Shown: positions 1 through 10,440 of the stretch, in pieces | How the letters are laid out: every line of letters starts with the position of its first letter | How positions within the stretch are numbered: the stretch's first letter is position 1 | Made by a program: the position numbers and the translations under genes | Assembly (NCBI RefSeq): GCF_000021805.1 | Contig: NC_011726.1 | Span: 2,698,097 to 2,762,096 of the forward strand | Reading direction: 5' to 3' | Length of the DNA: 64,000 nt | Source of the DNA: Rippkaea orientalis PCC 8801 | GTDB taxonomy: Bacteria > Cyanobacteriota > Cyanobacteriia > Cyanobacteriales > Microcystaceae | Notes under the pieces: generated by a model | Told to the model about the DNA's origin: nothing | The model's input: the letters and a program-made list of their open reading frames with translations, nothing else | Databases searched by the model: none

Positions 1-2
1 TT

Positions 3-707
3 CGTCAACCGAGTAATATTATTAGCAAAATTCTCTCTCCTGCCGTGCAAGTGTGGTTGCGTTCTCAACTTGATCGCGTAGAAACCTTACAAATGAAGAT
101 CCAAGGAAGCGATCGCCAGATTTTGGGGGGATATATTCCTAATATCCTTCTTAATAGCAAAGGTGCGGTTTATCAAGGGTTACATCTAAGTCAAGCAGAA
201 ATTACAGGAGAAAATATCCGCATTAATATCGGACAAATCATCAAAGGAAAACCTCTACAATTACTCGAAGCTATTCAAGTTTGGGGGGAAGTTCAACTAA
301 CAGAAACTGATTTACAAGCGTCTTTAACCTCGTCTTTATTAGGGGATGCTTTTCGAGAATTATTAATTGCTTTATTAGACTATCAAGAAATTGAAGAACC
401 TGAGAAAATCTTAGACAACTATGAACTTACTTGGCAAGAAGTAACCTTAAAAGAATCTACTTTTACCTTACAGGGATTAGCGGTTGAAAATGAGGTATCA
501 AACCAGCTTATTATTGAAGCCAAATTACAATTAATTTCTTCCCAAAGTTTGCGAGTTATTCCTATTAAAATCCAGGGACTACCAGAGTTTAATATTTGTC
601 GTTTAGAAGAGTTAGAATTGGAGTTAGGTTCGGATGTGGTTATTGATGCGCTTAGTTTAGCAGATAATCAATTATTTTGTCGAGCACAACTACTCATTCG
701 TCCTTAG
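3..707 (+). CDS. DUF2993 (LmeA-like) protein, 5' end cut off
   Basis: The reading frame is open from the first bases of the window, so the gene almost certainly starts upstream. About 234 residues are visible. They have the alternating hydrophobic/polar beta-strand pattern and the GSDRQILGGYIPN-type segment typical of DUF2993 proteins, which in actinobacteria include the lipid-binding periplasmic protein LmeA. No membrane segment or catalytic motif is visible in the part present. A GTG at 45 could serve as a start, but homologous-looking sequence continues in front of it (SNIISKILSPAVQVWLRSQ), which argues against it. Family assignment is from sequence pattern; the role in cyanobacteria is unknown. 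Confidence 0.75.
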   Translation, partial: RQPSNIISKILSPAVQVWLRSQLDRVETLQMKIQGSDRQILGGYIPNILLNSKGAVYQGLHLSQAEITGENIRINIGQIIKGKPLQLLEAIQVWGEVQLTETDLQASLTSSLLGDAFRELLIALLDYQEIEEPEKILDNYELTWQEVTLKESTFTLQGLAVENEVSNQLIIEAKLQLISSQSLRVIPIKIQGLPEFNICRLEELELELGSDVVIDALSLADNQLFCRAQLLIRP

Positions 708-861
708 CGATTAAGATTAAATACCGTCAGGATTACTTCCTAATTCTCATAACTCTGCTGTCAACTTTAACGAGGAGTTCCTATCGTGCTAAAATCATTC
801 TAGCATTCAAGACAAAGGTTATTTAATCAAAATTACGCCCTAGACACTGGGATTAAAATCT

Positions 862-2073
862 ATGGATACTAAAGCTTTCAAACGTAGTCTACAACAGTCT
901 GAGAATTACCATCGCAAAGGATTTGGTCAGACAGAAGCAGCGATGGGGGTGATGAATACAGAATATCAAAGTTCTCTTATCCAACAAATTCGTCAAAATA
1001 ACTATCAATGGAAACAGGGAAATGTTACTATTCATTTAGCACAAGCATTTGGATTTTGTTGGGGAGTTGAACGCGCTGTAGCAATGGCCTATGAAACCCG
1101 TCAACATTTTCCCAAAGAAAGCATTTGGATTACTAATGAACTAATTCATCATCCTTCTGTGAATCAACGGCTAGAGCAGATGGAAATCAAATTTATTGAA
1201 GTAATTAATGGTCAAAAAGATTTCTCTCAAATTAAATCAGGAGATGTGGTTATTTTACCTGCTTTTGGAGCCAGTGTTAGCGAAATGCAACTCCTCAATG
1301 ACAGAGGATGTACGATTGTTGATACCACTTGTCCTTGGGTTTCTAAAGTATGGAACTCAGTAGAGAAACACAAAAAACGCCACTATACTTCAATTATTCA
1401 TGGCAAATATCGTCATGAAGAAACCGTAGCTACCAGTTCTTTTGCAGGGACTTATTTAGTTGTATTAAATTTAGAACAAGCGACTTATGTTTGTGATTAT
1501 ATTCTCAAGGGAGGGAATAAAGAAGAATTTTTAGCCAAGTTTAAAAATGCTTATTCTGAAGGATTTGATCCTGATACCGATCTAGAAAAGGTTGGGATTG
1601 CTAATCAAACAACTATGTTGAAAAGTGAAACCGAACAAATTGGAAAACTTTTTGAAGGAACCATGCTCAAAAAATATGGACCTGCTGTTATTAATGACCA
1701 TTTTATGAGTTTTAATACTATTTGTGATGCCACCCAAGAACGTCAAGATGCTATGCTAGAGTTGGTTAAAGAAAAATTAGACCTAATGGTAGTTATTGGC
1801 GGTTTCAACTCCTCGAATACCACTCACCTACAAGAGATCCCAATTTATCAAGGAATAACCTCTTATCATATTGATAATGCTACTCGGATCAAACCGAATA
1901 ATTGCATTGAACACAAACCCCTAGGGAAAGACTTAGAAATCAAAGAAAATTGGCTTCCAGAAGGGTCTATTGTTGTCGGCATTACATCCGGTGCATCCAC
2001 TCCTGATATTATTGTAGAAGCCGTTATTGAGAAGATTTTTTCCGCCAAAGAATTAGAGTATCAAAGCAATTAA
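862..2073 (+). CDS. ispH: 4-hydroxy-3-methylbut-2-enyl diphosphate reductase (IspH/LytB)
   Basis: Last enzyme of the MEP isoprenoid pathway; it reduces HMBPP to IPP and DMAPP using a [4Fe-4S] cluster fed by ferredoxin in cyanobacteria. The 403-residue product has the long N-terminal extension of cyanobacterial and plastid IspH. The three cluster cysteines are visible as C66 (AFGFCWGVE), C157 (VDTTCPW) and C288 ([11 protein letters not shown]). The C-terminal [15 protein letters not shown] segment is characteristic. It stands alone, with 154 bp before it and 318 bp after it, so it is probably monocistronic. Cytoplasmic; supplies carotenoid, phytol and quinone side chains. Confidence 0.97.
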   Translation: MDTKAFKRSLQQSENYHRKGFGQTEAAMGVMNTEYQSSLIQQIRQNNYQWKQGNVTIHLAQAFGFCWGVERAVAMAYETRQHFPKESIWITNELIHHPSVNQRLEQMEIKFIEVINGQKDFSQIKSGDVVILPAFGASVSEMQLLNDRGCTIVDTTCPWVSKVWNSVEKHKKRHYTSIIHGKYRHEETVATSSFAGTYLVVLNLEQATYVCDYILKGGNKEEFLAKFKNAYSEGFDPDTDLEKVGIANQTTMLKSETEQIGKLFEGTMLKKYGPAVINDHFMSFNTICDATQERQDAMLELVKEKLDLMVVIGGFNSSNTTHLQEIPIYQGITSYHIDNATRIKPNNCIEHKPLGKDLEIKENWLPEGSIVVGITSGASTPDIIVEAVIEKIFSAKELEYQSN

Positions 2074-2391
2074 TGATCGATGGCAGCCTTGGAGATTGTG
2101 GACTTTAGATTAACTCAATCTCCAATGTAAAATTTTTGTCACCATGAGGGCAAGTATCATGAAAGAAACCTTAAGATTTATCGCAAAACCTCTATCTATT
2201 GCTCTCAACTATTCATCGGTTTTAAAATAACCAAACCCTTTGTCTGATCCCACTTACCTCTAAACAGTAAAAACAATTTCTTAAACAACCATAATGCAAC
2301 GTTGTATAAAGTCCCTCTAGAGAAATTGCTCGAATCAGGTTAAAATAGGGAGGGCAGCTAAAGAGACTGTGGTTTTACTAGGAGGTGCGGC
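2074..2391. other. Intergenic region after ispH
   Basis: 318 bp with no convincing reading frame. The last part is the leader of the following small gene and ends in a strong ribosome binding site (GGAGG, 2382-2386). No strong terminator hairpin or mobile-element trace was seen. Confidence 0.5.
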
Positions 2392-2604
2392 ATGACGGTT
2401 TTAAGTGTGACGCGGCAAGATATTTCGTCCTTTACGGAGTCAGACATCGCTGATCTGGCTAAACGCTTGGAACAGGATGATTATACTAACCCCTTTGAGG
2501 CGTTGAATGATTGGCATTTACTGCGGGCGATCGCGTTTCAGCGAGAAGAGTTGGCGGAACCCTATCTTTATTTACTCGATATTGAAGCCTACGACGAGGC
2601 ATAG
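2392..2604 (+). CDS. Small conserved cyanobacterial protein, DUF2555-like
   Basis: Seventy-residue acidic, soluble protein with no signal peptide or membrane segment. It starts at ATG 2392 behind a near-perfect GGAGG ribosome binding site, which supports a translated gene. The sequence (DIADLAKRLEQDDYTNPFEALNDWHLLRAI) is helix-rich and looks like the cyanobacterium-restricted DUF2555 family; no function is known for it. The name comes from recalled family resemblance, so it should be read as probable. A perfect hairpin about 50 bp downstream may end the transcript. Confidence 0.7.
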   Translation: MTVLSVTRQDISSFTESDIADLAKRLEQDDYTNPFEALNDWHLLRAIAFQREELAEPYLYLLDIEAYDEA

Positions 2605-2654
2605 TCGCTCTTTGATATCCTTTTGGATTTGAAGGGGCTACAGGTTTTGTTGAC

Positions 2655-2681
2655 GATCTCCTTACTAGAAGTAAGGAGATC
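2655..2681 (+). terminator. Perfect 11-bp hairpin after the DUF2555-like gene
   Basis: GATCTCCTTAC and its exact reverse complement flank a 5-nt loop (TAGAA). It lies 51 bp past the stop codon of the small gene and before the oppositely oriented tRNA genes. There is no U-run directly behind it, so it may be a structural or processing element rather than an intrinsic terminator. Confidence 0.45.
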
Positions 2682-2743
2682 CATGTACAGTAACTAATTA
2701 TTTGTCGTCTTAACAAATTAGTGTCATGCCTAAAATTTTAGTA

Positions 2744-2815
2744 AGCCTTTGACGAGGATTGAACTCGTGACCTCACCCTTACCAAGGGTGTGCTCTACCA
2801 CTGAGCTACAAAGGC
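2744..2815 (-). tRNA. tRNA-Thr (anticodon GGT)
   Basis: Read on the minus strand it gives a 72-nt cloverleaf. The acceptor stem is GCCTTTG/CAAAGGC, the D arm contains AGTGGTA, and the anticodon stem CACCC/GGGTG encloses a TTGGTAA loop (anticodon GGT). The T arm is ACGAG-TTCAATC-CTCGT. The 3' CCA is not encoded. It lies 19 bp downstream of tRNA-Tyr on the same strand, so the two are probably co-transcribed, a common Tyr-Thr pairing. Confidence 0.96.
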
Positions 2816-2837
2816 AACTATAAAAGTTATAGTATGG

Positions 2838-2919
2838 TGGGCCGAGCTGGATTTGAACCAGCGTAGGCGTAGCCAGCGGATTTACAGTCCGCCCCCATTA
2901 ACCACTCGGGCATCGACCC
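2838..2919 (-). tRNA. tRNA-Tyr (anticodon GTA)
   Basis: A class II tRNA of 82 nt with the long variable arm expected for tyrosine. The acceptor stem is GGGTCGA/TCGGCCC, the anticodon loop sits inside GGACTGTAAATCCG, and the T loop is TTCAAAT. The bases after discriminator A are CCA in the genome (minus strand, 2837-2835), so the tail appears encoded here, unlike in the neighbouring tRNA-Thr. Confidence 0.96.
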
Positions 2920-3003
2920 ATTTATCTCACAATTATTTATATTAGCATCGCTAGTTTTAAATAGCAACCCCTATGTCGTTTTTTATTTCAAAGATGGAAA
3001 CAA

Positions 3004-4301
<1,298 letters not shown>

Positions 4302-4416
4302 TAAGCTTAGCTCCTTGAATCAGGGACTTTGACTTCTAGTATTTAGATTAGCGAAAACTTGACCAGAATGGGCTAAAGAAATACTAATTAAATAGTCAGG
4401 TCCCTGAATAATTTGC

Positions 4417-6414
4417 CTATTTTGTCAAGCGAGTTAACATTTTATTTGAGCGTTCGACAAAGGTTTTCATTCCCTCTGGATTTAACCCTTGTTGTGCAAT
4501 CAAGGCTAAGTCATAAACGTGCTCACAAAGCATTTTTGCCATCTGTCCAGAGGGAGATTCTCCCCCCGTTTGAATAATTGCAGATTGACTCAACTGATAG
4601 ATATTTTCAATCAAGGGATGAGTTGTATTAATCACTAAAACGTGCTCCTCTGGAAATCCCATTGACTGTTGCTGTAACATAGCCGTCATTTCTTGTAATC
4701 TTCGCATGGCTTCAGGTAATAAAACCATTGCAGGAGGGGTACTTTCAGGGGTATCGGATTTAAGGGACTCAGTACGAATATTTACCCTCGGTTTATTGAG
4801 TGCTTTCTCGAAGATTTCTTTAATTTGTTCACTGCGGGTTTTGTTGGTATTGGGGTCAACAATTTCCTTTTCTTGATCCTCCTGTAATAAGGTTTTATCT
4901 AACTCCGAATCAACGCGAGAAAACTTAACCTCAGAATATTCCCGTTCTAGGAAAGGAATAAAGTAATTGGTATCAATGAAAGAGTCCATAAAGAGGACTT
5001 CTAATCCTTGATTTTTGTACAGTTCAACGTAGGTTGCTTGGGTGGTTGCATCAGTGCAGTAAAATACCCGATTTTCGTGCCGTTCTTTGTTACGTTCTAA
5101 GTAAGCTTTTAGGGTAGTATAACCTGACTTTTCGTAGGTTAATTGAGGGTTTTCGTTAGGCTTTTCTGCTTCGACTTCTTGCCAAACATCTCCCTCGGTT
5201 TCTACTTGAACTTGAGGGGTTTGATCTTCGGTTTTAGTGTCTGTTTCAGTAGGTTGATAGGTGGTTCGATAGATTAAGATATCTTCAACTTGTTTCTTGA
5301 ATTTATCTTCTTTGAGAGAACCATATTTAACAAAGGTTCCCACATCTTCCCAACAGCGAATATATTCTTCTGGAGTTTCTTCATAAATTGCTTTAAGGCG
5401 ATCGGCAATTTTTTTGGAAATATGATTAGTAATACCCCGAACGGTTCGATGATTGGTTAAAGCACTGCGAGAGACATTTAAGGGAATATCAGGACTGTCA
5501 ATAACCCCCCGTAAAGGCATCAAAAATTCGGGGATAATTTCCTCGCAGTGATCGCTGACAAAAACTTGGTTACAAAACAGTTTAATTGACCCCTTAGAAA
5601 CATCCACATCAGGACGTAATTTAGGGAAGTAAAGAATACCATTTACTAAGAAAGGATAATCGGTATTCAGGTGAACCCAAAGTAGGGGATCTTCTTGGAA
5701 AGGATAGAGATAACGATAAAATTCTAAGTAATCTTCCTTGGTAAGATTTTGGGGTGATTCTTTCCACAAAGATCGTTGTTTATTGATGGTTTCCCCTTCA
5801 AATTTGATGGGGACTGACATAAAATCAGAGTAGGTTTTAACTAATTGTTTGATGCGAGAGGGTTCAAGATATTCTTGTTCCTCATCCATCAAGGTTAGGG
5901 TCATGGTTGTTCCAATTTCTGTCCGAGAAGACTCGGTTAATTCAAATTCAGGAGAGCCATCACAAGACCAATGGACCGCTTGAGCACCTTCTTGATAAGA
6001 AAGGGTATCAATTTCGACTTGTTTAGCTACCATGAAAGCCGAATAAAATCCGAGTCCAAAATGACCGATCAAATCATTAGCCGTTTTCTGATATTTATGA
6101 ATAAATTCTTCTGCACTAGAGAAAGCGACTTGATTAATGTATTTTTTAATTTCATCGGCTGTCATCCCAATACCATTATCAGAAATGGATAGGGTTTTGT
6201 TCTCTTTATCAACGCTGATGACAATTTCAGGTTCTGGGACTTCTGTTTTGACTTCTCCAGCAAAGGAGGCCATTTTTAATTTAGAAATGGCATCAACCGC
6301 GTTAGAAATTAATTCCCGTAAGAAGATTTCGTGATCGGTGTAGAGGGACTTCTTAATAATGGGAAAGATGTTCTCGGTATGAATGGTAATATTGCCTTTT
6401 TCGAGTACCGCCAT
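4417..6414 (-). CDS. htpG: Molecular chaperone HtpG (Hsp90)
   Basis: Full-length 665-residue bacterial Hsp90. The N-terminal GHKL ATPase motifs are clear: LRELISNAVDA (ATP-binding Asn/Asp), SISDNGIGM and GHFGLGFYSAF. A middle domain and a C-terminal dimerisation domain follow. A cyanobacterial feature is the Thr/Glu-rich insert around residues 390-420. It acts in the cytosol and in cyanobacteria supports heat, light and oxidative stress tolerance and phycobilisome assembly. The gene is monocistronic; no CIRCE element was seen in its 190-bp upstream region. Confidence 0.97.
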   Translation of the reverse strand: MAVLEKGNITIHTENIFPIIKKSLYTDHEIFLRELISNAVDAISKLKMASFAGEVKTEVPEPEIVISVDKENKTLSISDNGIGMTADEIKKYINQVAFSSAEEFIHKYQKTANDLIGHFGLGFYSAFMVAKQVEIDTLSYQEGAQAVHWSCDGSPEFELTESSRTEIGTTMTLTLMDEEQEYLEPSRIKQLVKTYSDFMSVPIKFEGETINKQRSLWKESPQNLTKEDYLEFYRYLYPFQEDPLLWVHLNTDYPFLVNGILYFPKLRPDVDVSKGSIKLFCNQVFVSDHCEEIIPEFLMPLRGVIDSPDIPLNVSRSALTNHRTVRGITNHISKKIADRLKAIYEETPEEYIRCWEDVGTFVKYGSLKEDKFKKQVEDILIYRTTYQPTETDTKTEDQTPQVQVETEGDVWQEVEAEKPNENPQLTYEKSGYTTLKAYLERNKERHENRVFYCTDATTQATYVELYKNQGLEVLFMDSFIDTNYFIPFLEREYSEVKFSRVDSELDKTLLQEDQEKEIVDPNTNKTRSEQIKEIFEKALNKPRVNIRTESLKSDTPESTPPAMVLLPEAMRRLQEMTAMLQQQSMGFPEEHVLVINTTHPLIENIYQLSQSAIIQTGGESPSGQMAKMLCEHVYDLALIAQQGLNPEGMKTFVERSNKMLTRLTK

Positions 6415-6560
6415 AGCTTTTCAATCTAAAAATAGGATAGTTTATTCTAAATAACGATTATGCCTGATTATGCGGTGATCTTGATGCAGGGATTGTCCCC
6501 CCCAATAGATGCGGATTTCCGTACTTATTATCACTATCTAGATATAACTATAATTAATTA

Positions 6561-6583
6561 TAGGGTGGGAATTGCCCACCCTA
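6561..6583. repeat. Palindromic repeat TAGGGTGGG/CCCACCCTA
   Basis: Nine-base perfect arms around a 5-nt loop, 20 bp beyond the stop codon of the CO2-hydration gene. The same core recurs at 49797-49819 and in degenerate form near 20100, so it belongs to a dispersed palindromic family and may also act as a terminator. Confidence 0.7.
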
Positions 6584-6603
6584 CAGATTATGAGCCTACA
6601 TTT

Positions 6604-7734
6604 TTAACCATTAGCCGTGCGTAATTGAGAAGTTAAAAAGCGATCCATCCATCCTTCTAAATAGACACGATTGGCTTTTTTCTGTTCAAGATCATTGGTA
6701 TCTAATGGATAGGGTGCTAATCCTTTAATAGCTGCTGTGGTGACACAAAACATGGATTTTTGAAAGGTCTGACAAATTTGAACCAATAAGTCATCTTCTT
6801 GTCGGAAATTTTGACGATAAATTTCATGTAGATACTCAGGTAAAAAATGTCTCATGTCCTGCATTAATAAGGTAGGAGGAATCCCCGCGCCTCCCACTGG
6901 TAAAGGATCTGCATACAATGCACCGTAGGCAAAAATAGCTTGTTCTTGGGGAATTTGATAGGCTTGAGCATTATAAGAAACAGTTCCTAAAAAGGGAGTT
7001 CCTCGGAAAAAAATCGCTTCTACATAAGGAATTGCTGTATCCGCTAAAAAGGTTAATCCAACAGATTTGGGAATAATATCGTAGACTTGATCTCGAATTT
7101 TAACTTGATAAGTAATCGGTTTATTGGCATCTTTAACTAAGCCATCTAAAATATGTTGAACAACATCAGGGATCGATTGAATTTCACCGCAATCATAGCG
7201 ATCAGAAAGGGATAGAAAAATATCAGCCATAACTCGCCAAAATTGCCCTAATCCGCTATAATAAGCCATCATTCGCAGATGTTCTGGTAAAAACTCAGGA
7301 AAGATTTTATCTAAGGCTAACATGAAAATATTATTCTTAAATTTCGCTTGAATAACCTGTTTTGCCGCTTCTTTAAATTCAGGGGTATCTAAATAATTAT
7401 CTAGTCCTCCTCCTCCATGCCACATCATCGCTTTCATACAGTATTCTGCATATTCAAAATTAATGCGATCATGTCCCCAATGATGTAGGAGTTTATCAAA
7501 AGAAATCTCCCCATTAAAGTATTTAAAGAAGGGAAACATCACTAAAAATTGATGATCAGCAATATAGATTAAGTTACGGGAATAGGCATCTAAAACAACA
7601 CCATAACTTTTGAGGATGCCAACAACTTCAGTAACATTTTGAGGAGAGTTCTTTAAGAGTGCTTCACCGTTTTCTAGGCGATAGATGTATTGAGCAAGGG
7701 GATGACGAGAACGTTCAAGGGCAATAGTTACCAT
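6604..7734 (-). CDS. cupB: CO2 hydration protein, CupB/ChpX type
   Basis: Subunit of a specialised NDH-1 complex that converts CO2 to bicarbonate at the thylakoid membrane as part of the carbon-concentrating mechanism. The 376-residue protein matches the ChpX/ChpY family throughout (MVTIALERSRHPLAQYIYRL, KAMMWHGGGGLDNYLDTPEF, FFRGTPFLGTVSYNAQAYQ). No ndhF3/ndhD3 genes lie beside it, and it is close in size to constitutive CupB rather than the longer CupA, which usually sits in an ndhF3-ndhD3-cupA operon. The CupB choice is therefore from context and length; the family itself is certain. Confidence 0.88.
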   Translation of the reverse strand: MVTIALERSRHPLAQYIYRLENGEALLKNSPQNVTEVVGILKSYGVVLDAYSRNLIYIADHQFLVMFPFFKYFNGEISFDKLLHHWGHDRINFEYAEYCMKAMMWHGGGGLDNYLDTPEFKEAAKQVIQAKFKNNIFMLALDKIFPEFLPEHLRMMAYYSGLGQFWRVMADIFLSLSDRYDCGEIQSIPDVVQHILDGLVKDANKPITYQVKIRDQVYDIIPKSVGLTFLADTAIPYVEAIFFRGTPFLGTVSYNAQAYQIPQEQAIFAYGALYADPLPVGGAGIPPTLLMQDMRHFLPEYLHEIYRQNFRQEDDLLVQICQTFQKSMFCVTTAAIKGLAPYPLDTNDLEQKKANRVYLEGWMDRFLTSQLRTANG

Positions 7735-7955
7735 AGTTTAATTATTAATAATTAATGGTTGAATTTTAGGCAATTAGCGATCTTAACCCTAAAATGATGG
7801 ATATTATGATTTTATTATGCCATGATTCGGTTCAGGCGATCGCTTTCTACAATTTATTTTGTAGATGCACTGACAGAAAGTCGGTGTTGATTTCTGCTAA
7901 AGTTTTGGGAATATTAGAATCAATCTCTTAATTCCTCATTAGTCTAGAATCTACC

Positions 7956-8513
7956 ATGGTCATCAAACGAATCCTCACAGGTGTTATGGTTGCTAGTGGC
8001 ATCACCGTTACTGGTAATTTCCTCCCAACCCAAGCGCAGCAACCCTGCTTTTTACAAGGTGCTAACGGTCAAAATCTTGATTTAGGTCATTTATGTGGGG
8101 GTCAGTCCGCTTCTCCGACTAAAACTGGTGCGTCTACTGCTTCTAACTTCTTTCAAGTCCCCATTAAGCGTAGAGAGTCTGGTATTCCTGTGGTTGAAGT
8201 AACGTTTAATGGCAAACATACCTTTGAAATGTTATTTGATACGGGAGCAAGTGGGATTACGATTACAACGGATATGGCTAAAAAAATGGGCATAAAATCC
8301 CAATTTGGAGGAATGGCAGAAACAGCCGGAGGTAAGGTTCCTATTGGTATTGGTCGGGTCTCGTCGGTTAAAGCAGGACAAGTGGTTGGTCAAAATTTGT
8401 CGGTTGCCATTACCCCTTCCCTTTCTGGGTTAGGACTTCTCGGACAAGAATTTTATGGTCATTATGATGTGACTATCAAGCAAAATATGATTGAAATGCG
8501 TCCTCGAAAATAA
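7956..8513 (+). CDS. Secreted retropepsin-like aspartic protease
   Basis: 185 residues with an N-terminal signal peptide (MVIKRILTGVMVASGITV, cleavage likely near AQA-QQ at about residue 28). A single clan AA aspartic protease domain carries the catalytic triplet DTGAS at D95-T96-G97. Single-domain enzymes of this kind act as dimers. A short Cys-containing linker (C31, C47) precedes the domain. Probably periplasmic; the substrate is unknown. It is monocistronic. Family membership rests on the DTGASG motif and the GLLGQEFYGHYDVTI C-terminal pattern. Confidence 0.82.
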   Translation: MVIKRILTGVMVASGITVTGNFLPTQAQQPCFLQGANGQNLDLGHLCGGQSASPTKTGASTASNFFQVPIKRRESGIPVVEVTFNGKHTFEMLFDTGASGITITTDMAKKMGIKSQFGGMAETAGGKVPIGIGRVSSVKAGQVVGQNLSVAITPSLSGLGLLGQEFYGHYDVTIKQNMIEMRPRK

Positions 8514-8604
8514 TAAAGGTAAACATCTATTTAAAGCTACAGGTTAACTTTTTCGTCGGGTGGGTATTAGTCACCAAATACTGCTGATTATTAAACCCTA
8601 AATT

Positions 8605-8637
8605 AGTTTTTAAAAACTAAAGCTAGTTTTTAAAACT
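8605..8637. promoter_or_regulatory. Two palindromes 20 nt apart upstream of the nucleotidyltransferase gene
   Basis: AGTTTTTAAAAACT (8605-8618, perfect 14-nt palindrome) is followed exactly 20 nt later by a one-base-shorter copy, AGTTTTTAAAACT. An almost identical pair is found at 10390-10423 in front of the Uma2 gene. Two-turn spacing suggests a protein-binding operator on one face of the helix; a mobile-module boundary is the alternative. Confidence 0.55.
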
Positions 8638-8671
8638 TTTTAGTTAATTTTTTATCAGGTTTTCCTTCATT

Positions 8672-9274
8672 GTGACTTTAGAAAACTTTTTGTGTTTGTT
8701 GAAAGGACTAGAAAATGATGATCAACTAATTGATTTATGTCGAAAAAAGATTTTACATGGCATTCCTTATATTTTTCAGGGACGAGAAGATGAGTATTAT
8801 AATTTTAGAAACAAAATCTCCCAAGAATTTGACATAGATTTTCATGAAGTCTTTATCACTGGATCTGCAAAATTAGGATTTAGTCCTCGTAAACGGAAAG
8901 AATTTGATTATGATTCCGATATCGATGTCGCTATCGTTTCTTTAAAATTGTATGACAAAATCCTTGATATTATCTATAATTATCAGATGGAGTTACGAAG
9001 ATCTAGAACAGCGATTACTGAAAGGGAATTGACGATGTATCATCAATTTCTTGAGTATACCGCAATGGGATGGATTAGACCCGATAAATTACCGATATCA
9101 TTCAAAGTACATCAGTTAAAGAATAACTGGTTTGAGTTTTTTAAGTCTATCTCCTATGGACAATCTGAGGTCGGAAATTATAAAGTTTCTGCGGGAGTTT
9201 TCAAAACCTATAAACATCTAGAACAATATATAGTGAGTGATTTTAAACAATTGAAAAATGAGCTAGAGGTGTAA
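8672..9274 (+). CDS. Nucleotidyltransferase-fold protein of a putative defence pair
   Basis: 200 residues. The Pol-beta nucleotidyltransferase signature is visible: a GS motif (ITGSAKLGFSP, G64-S65) followed by the metal-binding DxD (DSDIDVAIV, D83 and D85). The domain is much shorter than CD-NTases of CBASS systems and has no obvious second catalytic domain. It may therefore modify a protein, tRNA or small molecule, or act as a MNT-like antitoxin. The start is GTG 8672 with only a weak upstream ribosome site. Five bp separate it from the DUF262 gene, so the two form one operon. Very AT-rich, consistent with acquired DNA. The function is inferred only. Confidence 0.7.
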   Translation: MTLENFLCLLKGLENDDQLIDLCRKKILHGIPYIFQGREDEYYNFRNKISQEFDIDFHEVFITGSAKLGFSPRKRKEFDYDSDIDVAIVSLKLYDKILDIIYNYQMELRRSRTAITERELTMYHQFLEYTAMGWIRPDKLPISFKVHQLKNNWFEFFKSISYGQSEVGNYKVSAGVFKTYKHLEQYIVSDFKQLKNELEV

Positions 9275-9279
9275 ACAAC

Positions 9280-10311
9280 ATGACTAACCAAATTAAACCT
9301 TCAGTTACCAATCCACCCATTTCTACTATTTATCAAAATATCGCATCAGGAAAACTAATTTTACAACCAGATTTTCAAAGAAAATTTGTCTGGACTCATG
9401 ATCACATGGAACAATTTATTGATACCATTTTAAAAGGATATCCATTTCCTGAAATTTATGTATGTCAAGGCAAAGTTGATCTTAAAACAATCACAACAAC
9501 CGAATATGTAATTGATGGACAACAACGACTTACCACAATCAAAAGATATATTGATGGCGAGTTTGATAAAGATAAGCCATTAATACAAGTTCCAACTTTT
9601 GACCAATTAACTGAAACACAACAGGAAGATTTTTTGTCATATCAAATTGTTGTTCGTGATATTGGCAAAGTTGATGATAAAACCGTTAAAGAAATATTTC
9701 GTAGAATTAATCTAACTAAATTTAATCTAGGGGATGTAGAAATACACAATGCTGTCTATAATGGCGAGTTTATCCAAACAGCTAAAGAGATTGTTGATAA
9801 TATAAACCTAGAAAAATATGAAGTATTTTATGAATCAGAATTAACAAGAATGGCTGACTTACATTTTATTTTATTAGTTATGTCAACCTTGGAAAATGGA
9901 GGATACTTTCCTTCAGATAAAGAAATTGAACAATATATTGCTAATTATAATGATAAATATACTAATAAAAATCACATTAAAGCCCTTTTAATCAAAACCT
10001 TTGCAATTATTAATGATTTCGATTTACCCTTAGATTCAATTTGGTTTAGAAAATCTAACTTTTTTACTCTCGTAGTTGAACTCGCTAAACAAATTAATAA
10101 TCTTCCCAGCGATATTACAGATCGCTTAAATTATCTTGAATCAAAAATTATGGAAAATAAGAATAGACGCGATAATGAATATGGAGAATACTATGCCTGT
10201 ATGTATACAGGAACAACTAACCGAAAAGCAAGAGTAATACGAGCAGAAATCTTTAATAAACACATTTTTACTCCCAGTAATCAGACTCCTAAAGCTAAAA
10301 TAGAAGTATAG
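9280..10311 (+). CDS. DUF262-domain protein (GmrS-like N-terminal domain only)
   Basis: 343 residues. The N-terminal 200 residues carry the DUF262 hallmarks: PDFQRKFVW (about 30-38) and the nucleotide-binding DGQQRLTT (79-86), then FRRINLTKFNL. DUF262 is the ParB/Srx-like NTPase part of GmrSD/BrxU type IV restriction enzymes. The DUF1524 HNH nuclease half is absent, so this is a stand-alone version. Its partner is the nucleotidyltransferase gene 5 bp upstream. I infer an anti-phage or toxin-antitoxin role from family and context; there is no direct evidence. Strong AT bias. Confidence 0.82.
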   Translation: MTNQIKPSVTNPPISTIYQNIASGKLILQPDFQRKFVWTHDHMEQFIDTILKGYPFPEIYVCQGKVDLKTITTTEYVIDGQQRLTTIKRYIDGEFDKDKPLIQVPTFDQLTETQQEDFLSYQIVVRDIGKVDDKTVKEIFRRINLTKFNLGDVEIHNAVYNGEFIQTAKEIVDNINLEKYEVFYESELTRMADLHFILLVMSTLENGGYFPSDKEIEQYIANYNDKYTNKNHIKALLIKTFAIINDFDLPLDSIWFRKSNFFTLVVELAKQINNLPSDITDRLNYLESKIMENKNRRDNEYGEYYACMYTGTTNRKARVIRAEIFNKHIFTPSNQTPKAKIEV

Positions 10312-10389
10312 ATTGATAGTGCGTTACGATGACTTGTTAAATCCTAGTTATAATAAAGATTAGAGTCGTTTAACGCACCTACCGAATTT

Positions 10390-10423
10390 GGTTTTTAAAA
10401 ACTAATCTTAGTTTTTAAAAACT
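10390..10423. promoter_or_regulatory. Second palindrome pair, upstream of the Uma2 gene
   Basis: GTTTTTAAAAAC (10391-10402) and AGTTTTTAAAAACT (10410-10423, perfect 14-nt palindrome) again with a 20-nt period. It closely matches the pair at 8605-8637, including the CTAA between the copies. It ends 17 bp before the Uma2 start codon, so it would overlap the promoter or leader. Confidence 0.55.
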
Positions 10424-10440
10424 TATTATGAAGGATCAAT

